Assembly (NCBI RefSeq): GCF_001021385.1
Contig: NZ_CP011773.1
Location: 5,146,001 to 5,210,000, forward strand
Direction: 5' to 3'
Source of the DNA: Mycobacterium sp. EPa45
GTDB lineage: Bacteria > Actinomycetota > Actinomycetes > Mycobacteriales > Mycobacteriaceae
DNA: 64,000 nt
In this document: positions 15,726 to 25,441 of the stretch, one piece after another
Layout of the letters: every line of letters starts with the position of its first letter
How positions within the stretch are numbered: the stretch's first letter is position 1
Position numbers and translations under genes: made by a program
The notes under the pieces: model-generated
Database searches by the model: none
Told to the model about the DNA's origin: nothing
Seen by the model: only the letters and a program-made list of their open reading frames with translations

Positions 15726-17423
15726 ATGCGCGGCCACACCATCGTCTGCGGTGACGACGCACTCGGACAGCGGATCATCGATGAGCTGAACAACGCCGGA
15801 GTCAGCGTGGCGATTTCGCAGGCGCCCGAGCACCTGGAGGAGGCGGGGATCGCCACGGCCGCCGCGGTGATCTGTGCCGACGACGACGATGCGCGGAACC
15901 TGGAGATCGCGCTGCTGGCACGCCAGGCCAATCCGAAGGCGCGAATCGTCGCCCGGCTGTCCAATGCGGTGCTGCGCGAGGCGATGGCCGACGGCAACGG
16001 GCCCGGCGCCATCCTCGACGTGGCGGACCTGGCAGCGCCGTCGGTGGTCGAGGCACTGCTGAGCCGGACCACCCACACGATCGCGGTGGCCGGGGTGGAC
16101 TTCGTCGTCACCGGTGCCACCGCCAGCCGGGACGGCACCCTGCGCGAGATCTTCGGCGACCTCGCCCCGGTCGCGGTCATCCGCGGCGACCACTCGGAGA
16201 ACCCCGGCGAGATCATCGCCTGTCCGGGCCGCGACGTGCAGGTGCGGACCGGTGACTGGACTGCCATGATCGGCACCGCCGACGAGCTCGCCGAGCGGAA
16301 TATCGAGATCGCCAAGCCCATACCCGCGTCGCCGCGGGCGCGTCCGCTGTTGGTCCGAATCGCCGACGCCGTGCGCGCGTTCGCCGAGGACCTGAACCCA
16401 ATGTTCTACCGTGCGCTGGCGGCGTCTGCCTCGCTGTTGATCGGGTCGACGATCATGCTGCGACTGGCCTATGCAAAGCCAGGGATGAGCTGGATTGATG
16501 CGCTTTATTTCTCGGCCGAGACGATCGCGACAGTCGGTTACGGCGATTTCAACTTCCTCCAGCAGCCGACCTGGCTGCGACTGTGGGGTGTCGTGATGAT
16601 GTTCGCCGGGGTCGCCACCACCGCCATTGTGGTGGCGTTCGTCGCTGATGTTCTTCTGTCCCGCCGGATTTCGCAGGCAGCCAACCGACAGAAGGTGCGT
16701 CACCTCCAGCGCCATATCGTCGTGGTCGGCCTCGGTTCCTTCGGGATCGGGGTGGCCGCAGTGCTCAAGGCTGCCGGACACGACGTGGCCGTGATCGAGC
16801 GCGACGAGGACAGCCGCTACCTCTCGGCGGCAGCTGAACTCGGGGTGCCGGTCATCTTCGGTGACGCCACGCTGCGGCAAACCCTGGAAGCCGCCCGCAT
16901 CGGTGATGCTCGCGCGGTCGCGGTGCTCACCCAGGACGACATGGTGAACATCGAGACGGGCATTGTGGTGCGTGAAATGCTCGGTCCGCGAACGCTTCCC
17001 GGAGTCCAGCGTCCGGACGTCCCGATCGTGCTGCGCATCTATGATCGGGCGCTGGGATCGGCCGTCGGCACGCGATTCAAGTTCGAGTTCGTCCGCTCGA
17101 CCGTCGATCTGGCCACGCCGTGGTTCATCGGCGAAGCGATGGGGCTCGACGTGCTCGGCACCTTTTCGGTGGGCCAGCGGTCGTTCATGGTCGGCGCCGT
17201 GCGAGTGCAGCCCGGTAGCGAGCTGGACGGAATCCGGATGTTCGAGCTCGCCACCCAGACCCGGGTCATTTCCATTTCCCGCGAGGACGCTCCGCTGCGG
17301 TTGCATCCACGCCGCGACACCCAGTTGATCGCCGGTGACACCGCCTATCTCGTCGGACCGTACCGCGAGCTCATCGCCACCCTCCGCAAAGGGCAGCAGG
17401 CGTCGACGTCGAAGACAGGTTGA
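15726..17423 (+). CDS. K+ channel with RCK domains flanking the pore
   Basis: This 565-residue protein has an N-terminal TrkA-N/RCK Rossmann domain (about 1-130; MRGHTIVCGDDALGQRIID). Next come two transmembrane helices around a pore loop whose selectivity filter is TVGYGD (residues 269-274), then a second RCK domain (about 335-460; HIVVVGLGSFGIGVAAVLKAAGHD) and a TrkA-C-like tail. It should be a ligand-gated potassium channel of the inner membrane, the RCK domains responding to nucleotides or ions. Most bacterial 2-TM channels carry RCK domains only after the pore. The start is ATG 15726. It overlaps the frame of the next gene's region but the next ATG lies 18 bases downstream. Confidence 0.9.
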   Translation: MRGHTIVCGDDALGQRIIDELNNAGVSVAISQAPEHLEEAGIATAAAVICADDDDARNLEIALLARQANPKARIVARLSNAVLREAMADGNGPGAILDVADLAAPSVVEALLSRTTHTIAVAGVDFVVTGATASRDGTLREIFGDLAPVAVIRGDHSENPGEIIACPGRDVQVRTGDWTAMIGTADELAERNIEIAKPIPASPRARPLLVRIADAVRAFAEDLNPMFYRALAASASLLIGSTIMLRLAYAKPGMSWIDALYFSAETIATVGYGDFNFLQQPTWLRLWGVVMMFAGVATTAIVVAFVADVLLSRRISQAANRQKVRHLQRHIVVVGLGSFGIGVAAVLKAAGHDVAVIERDEDSRYLSAAAELGVPVIFGDATLRQTLEAARIGDARAVAVLTQDDMVNIETGIVVREMLGPRTLPGVQRPDVPIVLRIYDRALGSAVGTRFKFEFVRSTVDLATPWFIGEAMGLDVLGTFSVGQRSFMVGAVRVQPGSELDGIRMFELATQTRVISISREDAPLRLHPRRDTQLIAGDTAYLVGPYRELIATLRKGQQASTSKTG

Positions 17424-17440
17424 TCACCTACCCTCTGCTC

Positions 17441-18322
17441 ATGACGCAGTCGGGCGAACCGATGACGAGGCGCGACGATATCCGCCGGCGCCTCGAGGAT
17501 CGCTACAAGCGCCTTGCCGAGTCCCGCAGGCTCAGCCCGTTCACCGCACTGGTTGCCCGCTTCACCGAGATCGACGGCGGCACTCAGGGAGCCGTGGTGT
17601 CCACCCAACTGTTCACCACGGTCATTCCCTTGATGATCATCGGCTTCAGCTACCTGCAGGGCTTCGCCGACAACGCGAGCCCCGGGACGATCTTCACCCG
17701 GCAGTTCGGGCTGGAACACCCGCTGACCGACCGGGTGCGCGAAGCGTTCGGCAACTCGGCGGGCCTGCGGGCGGACTGGACGCTGATCGGCGTCGCGAGC
17801 TTCCTCGTCTGGGGCATTCCGATGGCGGCCTCGGTAGCGACGATCTTCGCCAAGGCGTGGCGCCGCGAGCAGTACGGCTTGCTGACCCGGCTGCTGCGCG
17901 GCTCTGCCTGGTTCGCGCTCTACCTCGTCAGCATCGCGGTGCGCGAGCGAATCATGTTCGGCCATCATCACCACGGACTTCCCCGGGCGTTGCTGTTCGT
18001 CGTGGGCCTGTTGCCGGTATGGCTGTTCTGGTCGCTGACGCCGGCTCTGCTGGTGCGCGACGGCGGCCGGGGCCTGCGCCCCCTCGCGCTGGCCGGGCTG
18101 GCCGGCGTGGTGATCGACGGTGTCGCGATCCCGCTGGGCTCGCGGCTGCTCTTCCCCTCGCTGCTGCACGACTGGGACGGGTTCGGTCCGATCGGTGTGG
18201 CGATGGCCCTGCTGATCTGGTGCGGCGCGGTTGGCACCGGATGGGTGTTGACGGCGTGCGCGGGCGCGGTGCTGTGGGAACGCAACGCGCCATCGGAGAT
18301 GGTCGTCGACTCGCAGGTCTAG
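17441..18322 (+). CDS. YihY/BrkB-like integral membrane protein
   Basis: The protein (293 residues from ATG 17441) has about six hydrophobic helices and resembles the YihY/BrkB (UPF0761) family in its N-terminal segment (LVARFTEIDGGTQGAVVSTQLFTTVIP). It is a membrane protein of unclear role; an old ribonuclease BN assignment of the family was wrong. An in-frame TTG at 17420 is a poorer start. It lies directly downstream of the K+ channel gene and probably on the same message. Its stop shares the tetramer CTAG at 18319-18322 with the convergent amidohydrolase gene. Confidence 0.78.
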   Translation: MTQSGEPMTRRDDIRRRLEDRYKRLAESRRLSPFTALVARFTEIDGGTQGAVVSTQLFTTVIPLMIIGFSYLQGFADNASPGTIFTRQFGLEHPLTDRVREAFGNSAGLRADWTLIGVASFLVWGIPMAASVATIFAKAWRREQYGLLTRLLRGSAWFALYLVSIAVRERIMFGHHHHGLPRALLFVVGLLPVWLFWSLTPALLVRDGGRGLRPLALAGLAGVVIDGVAIPLGSRLLFPSLLHDWDGFGPIGVAMALLIWCGAVGTGWVLTACAGAVLWERNAPSEMVVDSQV

Positions 18323-19206
18323 GACAGCCCCAGCACCCGAAGGGCGTTCTCCTTGAGGATCAACGGCACCACCGCGGGATCGATGTCGAGTGTGTCGAAG
18401 TCCCGCCGCCAGCGATCCAGCGCGATGTAGGGATGGTCGGTGCCGAACAGCGCCTTCGTCCGCAGCTGCCGCGGAAGCGCCGAAACGAGTTGTGGCGGGA
18501 AGTATTTGGGAGACCAACCGGACAGGTCCACGAATACATTGGCCTTGTGCGACGCGATCGCGATCTGCGCGTCGACCCAGGGGACCGCGGGATGAGCCAT
18601 CACGACAGTGAGCTCCGGGAAGTCGGCGGCGACGTCGTCCAACAGCATCGGATCGGAGTAACGGAGCTTGATCCCGTGCCCGCCGGGCAGTCCCGACCCC
18701 AGCCCGGTCTGGCCGGTGTGGAACAGGGCCGGAACTGCGGCGGCGGCGATGGCCTCGTAGATCGCATAGAACCGGCGATCGTTGGGTTCGAATCCCTGCA
18801 GGCTGGGGTGGAACTTGAAACCCCTGACCCCGTAGTCGCCCGCCAGCTCCCTCACCCGCCGCGCCGCGTCGGCGTCCCACGGGTCGACGGAGCCGAACGG
18901 GATGAGGACGTCGTTATTGCGTACCGTCCCGGAGATCAGATCCTCGACCGAGTTGGGCTGGTGCCCGGACACCGTGCGCGCGTCGATGGTGAACACCACG
19001 GCTGCGGTGTTGTGCTGCCGGTAGTACGCGGCCAGGTCGTCGACACGGGCGAAGTAGTCAGCACCGAGTTTGAAGTAGCGACCGGTGGCCTCGGCCAGCT
19101 CGTCGTCGTAGGCGCAGTGGCCGGCGGCGTCGATCTCGACATGCGTATGGAAGTCGATGGCGTCGACCGCGGCGAAGTCGATGGCGGACTGGTACCTGAC
19201 GGTCAT
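18319..19206 (-). CDS. amidohydrolase-family (Amidohydro_2) enzyme
   Basis: This 295-residue TIM-barrel hydrolase has the metal-ligand motif DFHTHVE near residue 20, then GVRGFKFHPSLQGF (lysine/histidine near 130), LFHTGQTG, VVMAHPAVPW and the final aspartate in FGTDHPYIAL. These form the single-metal site of the Amidohydro_2 group, which includes decarboxylases such as ACMSD and lactonases. The reaction is either hydrolytic or a non-oxidative decarboxylation; substrate unknown. The start is ATG 19206, about 110 bases divergent from the DevR-like gene. The 3' end overlaps the YihY-like gene by four bases. Confidence 0.82.
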   Translation of the reverse strand: MTVRYQSAIDFAAVDAIDFHTHVEIDAAGHCAYDDELAEATGRYFKLGADYFARVDDLAAYYRQHNTAAVVFTIDARTVSGHQPNSVEDLISGTVRNNDVLIPFGSVDPWDADAARRVRELAGDYGVRGFKFHPSLQGFEPNDRRFYAIYEAIAAAAVPALFHTGQTGLGSGLPGGHGIKLRYSDPMLLDDVAADFPELTVVMAHPAVPWVDAQIAIASHKANVFVDLSGWSPKYFPPQLVSALPRQLRTKALFGTDHPYIALDRWRRDFDTLDIDPAVVPLILKENALRVLGLS

Positions 19207-19263
19207 CGACGCAGTGTATGAGAAAACCGCCTGACCTCGGCCAAACGGCGATAGTCCGCGTTT

Positions 19264-19283
19264 TTCGGGACCAAAGTCCCTAC
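19264..19283 (+). promoter_or_regulatory. DosR/DevR box
   Basis: The core GGGACCAAAGTCCC at 19267-19280 fits the DosR consensus GGGACTWWAGTCCC with one substitution, and the two upstream T residues and the C at 19266 also match the 20-bp box. It lies 32 bases before the start of a DevR-like gene. This suggests autoregulation or control by the main dormancy regulator. Confidence 0.85.
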
Positions 19284-19315
19284 CGTTGCGCAGCCCGTCC
19301 GAGCTTCACTGCTGT

Positions 19316-19975
19316 GTGCTCAAGGTGTTCCTGGTTGACGACCACGAGGTCGTGCGCCGCGGTCTGGCGGACCTACTGGGCGCCGACCCCGAACTGACCG
19401 TAGTGGGCGAGGCCGGCTCGGTGGCCGAGGCACTCGCCCGCATCCCCGCCGCCGCGCCCGACGTCGCTGTGCTCGACGTCCGCCTGCCCGACGGCAGTGG
19501 GATCGACTTGTGCCGGGATCTGCTGGCAGCAAATACCCGCCTGCGCTGCCTGATCCTGTCGGCGTTCACCGACGAACAGTCCATGCTCGACGCCATCATG
19601 GCCGGCGCGAGCGGCTACGTGGTCAAGGACATCCGCGGAATGGCTCTGGCGGACGCGATCAAAGCCGTCGGAAGTGGAAAGTCGTTGTTGGACAACCGCG
19701 CCGCGGCGGCCCTGATGTCTCGGCTGCGCAGGGACACCGAGCAGGACGAGCGCTTGCGGGACCTGTCGTCCACCGAACGCAAACTACTGGAGCTGCTGGG
19801 CGAGGGCCTGACCAACCGGGAGATCGGCCAGCGGATGTTCCTCGCCGAGAAGACCGTGAAGAACTACGTGTCCCGGCTGCTGCTCAAGTTGGGCTTTGCC
19901 GGGCGCACCCAGGCCGCGCTCTTCGCCGCCGAATCGGTGCGTCGCAGCGAGCCCGGCTCGATCTCGACGCAGTAG
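19316..19975 (+). CDS. devR: DevR/DosR-like response regulator
   Basis: This 219-residue NarL/LuxR-type regulator is very close to M. tuberculosis DevR as I remember it. With the start at GTG 19316 ([16 protein letters not shown]), residue numbers align: D8, D9 and phospho-acceptor D54, S82 (threonine in DevR), K104, and DNA-contact residues K179, K182 and N183 in [13 protein letters not shown]. It should activate dormancy/hypoxia genes once phosphorylated. No DevS/DosT-type sensor kinase is adjacent, so it is an orphan that may be a paralogue rather than the main DevR. A DosR box lies just upstream. It converges on a small gene one base away. Confidence 0.9.
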   Translation: MLKVFLVDDHEVVRRGLADLLGADPELTVVGEAGSVAEALARIPAAAPDVAVLDVRLPDGSGIDLCRDLLAANTRLRCLILSAFTDEQSMLDAIMAGASGYVVKDIRGMALADAIKAVGSGKSLLDNRAAAALMSRLRRDTEQDERLRDLSSTERKLLELLGEGLTNREIGQRMFLAEKTVKNYVSRLLLKLGFAGRTQAALFAAESVRRSEPGSISTQ

Positions 19976-19976
19976 C

Positions 19977-20204
19977 TCAGACCGAGATCTCGACCGCGGG
20001 CTGCGAGACGAACGTCGCGCGGCAGGACCGTTCGACAAACAGCGGCACGAACTCGCGGATCCGGGCCCCGTCAAAGCGGTGGTAGGTGCTGTCCACAGTC
20101 TCGGTGATGATGTGGTCGGGCACGTACGGGAACGACTCGGTCAGGCGGCTCACGACCTGATCGATTTGGCGCTGCTCGTCAGCATGTTCCACGCCGGACA
20201 TCAT
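19977..20204 (-). CDS. small three-helix-bundle domain protein
   Basis: The product is about 75 residues from ATG 20204 (MMSGVEHADEQRQIDQVV). The core pattern (QIDQVVSRLTESFP ... VDSTYHRFDGARIREFVP) matches small actinobacterial proteins annotated with a three-helix-bundle dimerisation domain. These occur often near dormancy and stress genes; their role is unknown. An in-frame GTG at 20192 is another possible start. The longer upstream frame to 20354 has no support. The stop lies one base from the devR-like stop. Confidence 0.6.
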   Translation of the reverse strand: MMSGVEHADEQRQIDQVVSRLTESFPYVPDHIITETVDSTYHRFDGARIREFVPLFVERSCRATFVSQPAVEISV

Positions 20205-20344
20205 CGGACGAAATACCGGGTTTGCGCAACTACCGTCACGACGGGCGATGACCGCTGAATAGCGGGTGGATGAACAATGAGCGGTATCGCCGATGTCATT
20301 CCACCGGGTGCGCGCGCAGCCATGCAGTCGGATACAGTTCGCCC

Positions 20345-20728
20345 GTGACCTCACCGAGCAACGTGGACGCCGGCGACCAGACGCCCGAGTCCGCGAATCG
20401 CCTTCAGGCCGAACATCTCCGGGAGATGCTGCTGGCCCAGTGTGAGCAGCTCGACGCCGACCTGGCCACCTACGGCTCGGCCCTCGAGCGCTACCAGCGG
20501 CGCGGTGAGCAGACGCAGGCCCGCCGGATCAGGGGAATGATCCGCGCCGCCGAACGCGAGCGCCGATCGGTCCAGGATCTGATCGCCGGACTGGAACGAC
20601 GGTTCCTCGTCGCGGAGACCACTCGCAGCGACCACGCTCGGCATCCGCTGCCCGGCCTGGGCGCGGCTCGCCATGGCGCCCCTCGCGTCACCCCCTACCC
20701 AACCCCGCACCGAGTCATCAGGAACTAG
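20345..20728 (+). CDS. hypothetical helical (coiled-coil-like) protein
   Basis: From GTG 20345 the product is 127 residues. Residues 18-85 are strongly helical with heptad-like spacing and many Glu, Arg and Gln (RLQAEHLREMLLAQCEQLDA, RRGEQTQARRIRGMIRAAER). The last 35 residues are basic and proline-rich. It resembles no family I can name. It stands alone between the small three-helix-bundle gene (divergent, 140 bases) and the Rv0910-like gene (convergent). Function unknown. Confidence 0.6.
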   Translation: MTSPSNVDAGDQTPESANRLQAEHLREMLLAQCEQLDADLATYGSALERYQRRGEQTQARRIRGMIRAAERERRSVQDLIAGLERRFLVAETTRSDHARHPLPGLGAARHGAPRVTPYPTPHRVIRN

Positions 20729-20749
20729 AGACTCACCAGGACGCGACCG

Positions 20750-21196
20750 CTAGGACGGAGCGAAGACCGCGACGAAGCGGTCCAGCGACTCCTTGATGTC
20801 GCCCTTCAGCGCACCGGCCACGACCATGCCGATCGGTCCGAACAGCGCGGCGCCACCCAGATGGACGTCCATGGTCACCACCGAGGTGTTGGGGTCCTTG
20901 GCGTTGGCCCGCACCTTGCCGATCAGCTTGACCTTCACCCCGCCGACGCCGGCGCCGTTGAGCGTCATGGCTTCCGGCGCCTTGAAGTGGACGATTTCCC
21001 ACTTCACCCGGTTGGGCATGCCCTTGACCTCGACGATGGACTCCACGACGGTGCCCTTTTCGAGCGTTTCGGGCAGCTTCGAGCGCCAGACCCGATGGAT
21101 GGTCAACCAGTCCTTGTAGCGCGAGAGGTCCGACGCGTGCTGCCAGGCCTGCTCTGGTGGAAGTGGAACGTCAACGGAGACTGAGAGTTTCGCCAT
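20750..21196 (-). CDS. SRPBCC/polyketide cyclase-like protein (Rv0910-like)
   Basis: This 148-residue START/SRPBCC-fold protein begins MAKLSVSVDVPLPPEQAW, with the ligand-pocket strand pattern typical of polyketide-cyclase-like proteins. It is the counterpart of M. tuberculosis Rv0910, which has been described as the toxin of a type II toxin-antitoxin pair with Rv0909. The partner gene lies 2 bases upstream on the same strand. I regard the toxin role as knowledge transferred from M. tuberculosis; the fold itself suggests binding of a hydrophobic ligand. Confidence 0.83.
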   Translation of the reverse strand: MAKLSVSVDVPLPPEQAWQHASDLSRYKDWLTIHRVWRSKLPETLEKGTVVESIVEVKGMPNRVKWEIVHFKAPEAMTLNGAGVGGVKVKLIGKVRANAKDPNTSVVTMDVHLGGAALFGPIGMVVAGALKGDIKESLDRFVAVFAPS

Positions 21197-21198
21197 AG

Positions 21199-21405
21199 TC
21201 AGCTGGGTTGGTCGCCTTTGTCGGTGCGGTTGGAGTCGACATAGTTCTTGGCCGCATCCTGCACCTTGTCGACGGTGCCGGAGTACTTGCCCTGCGTCTT
21301 CTGATCGATGATGTCGCCGGCCTTATCGATGGCCTGGCCTACCTTGTCGGCGTTCTCACCCAAGACTTCTTTGGTCTTGCCGAGGGCTTTGTCGAGGAAT
21401 CCCAT
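21199..21405 (-). CDS. small antitoxin-like protein (Rv0909-like)
   Basis: The product is 68 residues, highly charged and helical (MGFLDKALGKTKEVLGENAD ... DQKTQGKY), of the DUF/CsbD-like stress-protein look. It matches Rv0909, the antitoxin partner of Rv0910. It lies 2 bases upstream of the SRPBCC gene and 3 bases downstream of ctpE, so all three are probably co-transcribed. Confidence 0.83.
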   Translation of the reverse strand: MGFLDKALGKTKEVLGENADKVGQAIDKAGDIIDQKTQGKYSGTVDKVQDAAKNYVDSNRTDKGDQPS

Positions 21406-21408
21406 CGG

Positions 21409-23808
21409 TCAATCTTGCACCGCCGGCTCGGTTCGCCACAACATCCGCCGTTCGCCCAGCACCCGGCCCTGCACCCACCACAGAACCTCGACCAGACCGG
21501 CGGCCAGCAACCCCATCGCGACCCCCGTCGCGGTGACCTCCAGATTCGACGGGTCGAGCATGAACGTCTCCCGGGCCGCCGGTATGGCGAAGATCACCAC
21601 ATAGGCCAGTCCGGACGCCGTCACCAGGGCCACCCGCCACCACTGGTAGGGCCGGGCGATGACCGCCAGCACCCAGACCGCGCCCATCAGCAGGGTGATC
21701 AGGGCGGCGGTCGAGGCTTGGGTCTGGTCGACCGTGGTGGCACTGACGCCGTGGTTGGCTATCAGGTACGAGGCGTAGGTCGTCACGCCGATCACCACGC
21801 CGGACGGCAGCGCCGAGGTCATCACGCGCCGCACGAAACCGGTATGGGCGCGTTCGTTGTTGGGGGCCAACGACAGGACGAACGCCGGGATACCGATGGT
21901 GAACCACGCCGCGATCGTCACGTGGATCGGTTGGAACGGGTACAGCAGCGGTGGGGTCCCGAACACCTTGTGCGACAAGCCCGCCAGGCCGACCAGCAGG
22001 GCCAGAAGCACCGAGTAGACAGTCTTGGTGAGGAACAGGTTGGAGACCCGCTCGATGTTGCCGATGACCCGTCTACCCTCGCCGACCACATACGGCAGCG
22101 TGGCGAACTTGTTGTCCAGCAGCACGATCTGCGCCACCGCGCGCGACGCCGGGCTGCCGGATCCCATCGCCACGCCGATGTCGGCGTCCTTGAGCGCCAG
22201 TACGTCGTTGACGCCGTCGCCGGTCATCGCCACGGTGTGATCGCGCGACTGCAGCGCATGCACCATCGCCCGCTTCTGGTCGGGGCGCACCCGGCCGAAC
22301 GTGGTGTAGGTGGCCATCGTATCGGCCAAGGCGTCGGCGTCCGTCGGCAGCTGGCGGGCGTCCATCGTCTCGCCGTGCAGGCCGAGCGTCCCGGCCACCG
22401 CGCCGACTGAAACCGCATTATCACCGGAAATCACCTTCACCGAGACCTGCTGGGAGGCAAAATATTCCAGTGTTTCGCGGGCGTCGGGCCGGACCCGTTG
22501 CTCGAGCACGACCAGTGCGACCGGGGTGACGGTGCCGGGTGCGTCCGGGCTGTCGACGGACTGGTCGCTGGCACCGAGTAACAGCACCCGCATGCCGCGC
22601 GAGCCGATGTCCTCGGCCTGCGCGGCCGCCGGTGTTTCCGGGTCCAGCAGGACATCGGGGGCACCGATCAGCCAGTTCCCGTGCTCACCGTAGGAAACCC
22701 CGCTCCACTTCGTGGCGGATTTGAACGGTGCACTGCCCGTTGCGGTCCAGCCCGGGGCGTCCGGATACGCCTCGGCGACGGCCTGCATGCTGGCGTTGGG
22801 TTTGGGGTCGTCGGCGGCAAGTGACGCCAGCACGTCGGCGACCCGGGCATCTCCCCCGATCGGGATGACCTCGGCCAGCCGCATCCCGTTCTCGGTGAGC
22901 GTGCCGGTCTTGTCCGCGCACACCACGTCGACGCGGGCGAGTCCCTCGATCGCAGGTAGCTCCTGGACCAGACATTGCCTGCGCCCCAACCGGATCACCC
23001 CGACAGCAAAGGCGATCGACGTCATCAGCACCAGACCTTCGGGAACCATCGGTACCAGCGCCCCGACCATCCGCAGCACCGACTCCCGCCAGCCGACTCC
23101 CGTGGTGAACAACTGGGTGTAGATGACCAGCAGCCCGGTGGGCCACAGCAGGTAGGTGATGAACTGCAGGATCTTGTTGATGCCACTGCGCAATTCGGAT
23201 TTCACCAGAGTGAACTTGCTGGCCTCCTCGGCGAGCTTGGCGGCGTAGGCCTCCCGGCCGACCTTGGTGGCGCGATAAGCGCCGCTGCCGGCGACCACGA
23301 AGCTGCCCGACATCACCGGGTCGCCGCGGTGTTTGGCGATGGCGTCCGCCTCACCGGTGAGCAATGACTCGTCGACTTCGAGGTTGGCCGCCTCCAGCAG
23401 CTCGCCGTCGACGACGATTTGGTCACCGGGGCCGAGCTCGATGACGTCGTCGAGCACGACGTCGTTGGGCGGCAACAGTTTTGTCCCATCCTGGCGGCGC
23501 ACGGTGGGTTTGGCCTTCCCGACAATGGCCAAGTTGTCCAGCGTCTTCTTGGCGCGCAGTTCCTGGATGATGCCGATACCGCTGTTGGCGATGATGAGCA
23601 GCCCGAACATCCCGTTGATCAACGAGCCGGTGGACAGCACGATGAGCAGAAGCACCCCGAGAATGGCGTTGATGCGGGTGAAGACGTTGGCCCGCACCAC
23701 CTCTGCGACGCTGCGCGAGGCGCGGGTGGGGACGTCGTTGGTCTGGCCCGCGGCGATCCGGGCGGCAACGTCGTCGGCGGACAGGCCCGCCGCCACATCG
23801 ATGGTCAT
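21409..23808 (-). CDS. ctpE: CtpE cation-transporting P-type ATPase
   Basis: This 799-residue P-type ATPase matches M. tuberculosis CtpE in length and neighbours. The phosphorylation motif is [13 protein letters not shown]. The hinge/ATP-binding motif is [18 protein letters not shown], and the actuator-domain loop LLTGEADAI (TGE) is present. About ten membrane helices are arranged with six in the C-terminal third. CtpE imports calcium and supports cell-envelope integrity in mycobacteria. The start is ATG 23808. It lies 28 bases downstream of the beta-lactamase-like gene, both on the minus strand. Confidence 0.93.
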   Translation of the reverse strand: MTIDVAAGLSADDVAARIAAGQTNDVPTRASRSVAEVVRANVFTRINAILGVLLLIVLSTGSLINGMFGLLIIANSGIGIIQELRAKKTLDNLAIVGKAKPTVRRQDGTKLLPPNDVVLDDVIELGPGDQIVVDGELLEAANLEVDESLLTGEADAIAKHRGDPVMSGSFVVAGSGAYRATKVGREAYAAKLAEEASKFTLVKSELRSGINKILQFITYLLWPTGLLVIYTQLFTTGVGWRESVLRMVGALVPMVPEGLVLMTSIAFAVGVIRLGRRQCLVQELPAIEGLARVDVVCADKTGTLTENGMRLAEVIPIGGDARVADVLASLAADDPKPNASMQAVAEAYPDAPGWTATGSAPFKSATKWSGVSYGEHGNWLIGAPDVLLDPETPAAAQAEDIGSRGMRVLLLGASDQSVDSPDAPGTVTPVALVVLEQRVRPDARETLEYFASQQVSVKVISGDNAVSVGAVAGTLGLHGETMDARQLPTDADALADTMATYTTFGRVRPDQKRAMVHALQSRDHTVAMTGDGVNDVLALKDADIGVAMGSGSPASRAVAQIVLLDNKFATLPYVVGEGRRVIGNIERVSNLFLTKTVYSVLLALLVGLAGLSHKVFGTPPLLYPFQPIHVTIAAWFTIGIPAFVLSLAPNNERAHTGFVRRVMTSALPSGVVIGVTTYASYLIANHGVSATTVDQTQASTAALITLLMGAVWVLAVIARPYQWWRVALVTASGLAYVVIFAIPAARETFMLDPSNLEVTATGVAMGLLAAGLVEVLWWVQGRVLGERRMLWRTEPAVQD

Positions 23809-23836
23809 CGGTACCTCTGCTCTTCGCGCAAGCGGC

Positions 23837-25423
23837 TCATCGGAAGAAGGTCCCCATCTTGTCCTCGTCGTAGTACTCGAGCGTCACCTTCGGCCCGTCG
23901 AAAGCTGCCTTGGAAATGCTTCCCGGAGGGAAGTTTTCACTCGGGAAGCGGAACGTGAACACGTCGCCGTCCCAATGCGTGAGTTCGAGGGTGTCGGGGT
24001 GCGGGCCCAGGGAGAGCGTGAGCTTGCCGTCTTTCTCGGCGACGACAGCTGTGCCCCAGTAGTCATTGCGGTAGGAGCCGACGTAGGCGGCGGACGGCTT
24101 GGCCGGGGCGGCGTTGGCCGGCGGTGTCTTGCCCACCAGCGTGCCGAATGGTTTGTCCATGTCGGCGAAGGCGTGGGCATAGAGCGAGCGCCAGTCCTGC
24201 CGGACCTCACCGAACTGGACCAGGTCGGCGAATTCGGCGGTCAGTGTTTCCGGGATGCCGGCAGGCGTGCCGTTGGTCAGCGCGACGATCGCGACGTCCG
24301 CCGACGGGATGATAACGAAATTCGTTGCGGCACCGAGGTCGAAGGCGCCCGAGTGGCTCAGCTGCACCCGGGCCGCCGACGTGGTGCCGACGTTGAAGCC
24401 GTAGCCGTAGAAGCCGGACCGCATCGCCGGCTCGGCGGGTGGGCTCGACACGATCTGCGGGGACACCGCGGGCAGCAGCGCGGCAGGGTCGACGATCTGC
24501 TGTCCGTTGTATTTTCCGTCGGCCAGCATCATCACCAACCAGTGGGTGAGGTCGTTCACCGAGGAACTGACCCCGCCGGCGGGAGCTTCGGGATCCGCAT
24601 TGCGTTTGTAGAGCGGCTCGTAGCTGCCGTCGACGCGGATATGCCCGACCGCCCTGTCCGCCCTGGCTTCGTAATCGGCAAACCTGGAACTGGTCGACGT
24701 CATGCCCAGTGGCCGGTACAGCACCTGGTCGCTGAGGTCCTCCCAGGACTTGCCGGCCGCGGCCGCCACCGCCTCGGCGGCTGCGGTCAGTCCGAAGTTG
24801 GTGTAGGCGTAGGAGATTCGAAACGGGGCCAGCGGAAGCTGGCGCAGCCTGTCCAAAATGTAGCGCCGGTCGTAGCCGAGGTCCTCCAGCTGGTCACCGG
24901 CGTGGTCGGGCAACCCGGAGCGATGTGAATACAGGTCACCGACGGTGACCATCTTGGTGGCCGCGGGATCCGACAGCGCGAACCACGGCAGCTTGTCGGT
25001 CACCGGGGTGTTCCACCCGATGACGTTCTGGCCGACCTGATGGGCGACGACGGTGGCACCGAGCGGCTTGGACACCGACGCCAGCTGGAATACCGTATCG
25101 GGGTCCACCTTGTTGGCCGGGTCGTCGGCGGAACGGTTGACGTCTTTGACACCAAAGCCCTTGGCATACAACGTCTTACCGGCATGTACGACCGCCACCG
25201 ACATCCCCGGGATGCCGGAGGACTTCATCAGGTCGGCGGCGATCCCGTCGAGCTTGGCGACGGCGTTGTCAACGGCGTTGTCCGGCAGCGCCATGGCGGG
25301 CACCAGCGGCGGCGGTTGATCGGACAGCGACTTGGGCGCCTCGGGTTTCGATGCCGTACCGCTACACGCGGTGAGCGCAGCGACAAGGGCGACAATCGCG
25401 GCACGGGCTGCCAGAGCGGTCAT
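23837..25423 (-). CDS. serine beta-lactamase-like lipoprotein (Rv0907-like)
   Basis: From ATG 25423 the product is 528 residues. A signal segment ends in the lipobox LTAC, so it is an exported lipoprotein. The beta-lactamase/DD-peptidase fold has the nucleophile tetrad SVSK ([16 protein letters not shown]), the YxN motif in ISYAYTNFG, and a later HSGAFDLG motif. A C-terminal lipocalin-like extension (about residues 440-528) follows. The family includes esterases and D-amino-acid peptidases as well as class C beta-lactamases, so true drug hydrolysis is uncertain. A GTG at 25432 is an alternative start. It matches Rv0907 in position. Confidence 0.87.
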   Translation of the reverse strand: MTALAARAAIVALVAALTACSGTASKPEAPKSLSDQPPPLVPAMALPDNAVDNAVAKLDGIAADLMKSSGIPGMSVAVVHAGKTLYAKGFGVKDVNRSADDPANKVDPDTVFQLASVSKPLGATVVAHQVGQNVIGWNTPVTDKLPWFALSDPAATKMVTVGDLYSHRSGLPDHAGDQLEDLGYDRRYILDRLRQLPLAPFRISYAYTNFGLTAAAEAVAAAAGKSWEDLSDQVLYRPLGMTSTSSRFADYEARADRAVGHIRVDGSYEPLYKRNADPEAPAGGVSSSVNDLTHWLVMMLADGKYNGQQIVDPAALLPAVSPQIVSSPPAEPAMRSGFYGYGFNVGTTSAARVQLSHSGAFDLGAATNFVIIPSADVAIVALTNGTPAGIPETLTAEFADLVQFGEVRQDWRSLYAHAFADMDKPFGTLVGKTPPANAAPAKPSAAYVGSYRNDYWGTAVVAEKDGKLTLSLGPHPDTLELTHWDGDVFTFRFPSENFPPGSISKAAFDGPKVTLEYYDEDKMGTFFR

Positions 25424-25441
25424 GGCTTGCACGGTAGTGGC

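Noticed and set aside
15336..17306. Long minus-strand reading frame of 656 codons opposite the K+ channel gene
   Set aside because: It is rich in Arg, His and Gln repeats with no motif and lies antisense to a channel gene with clear motifs. High GC makes such long shadows common.
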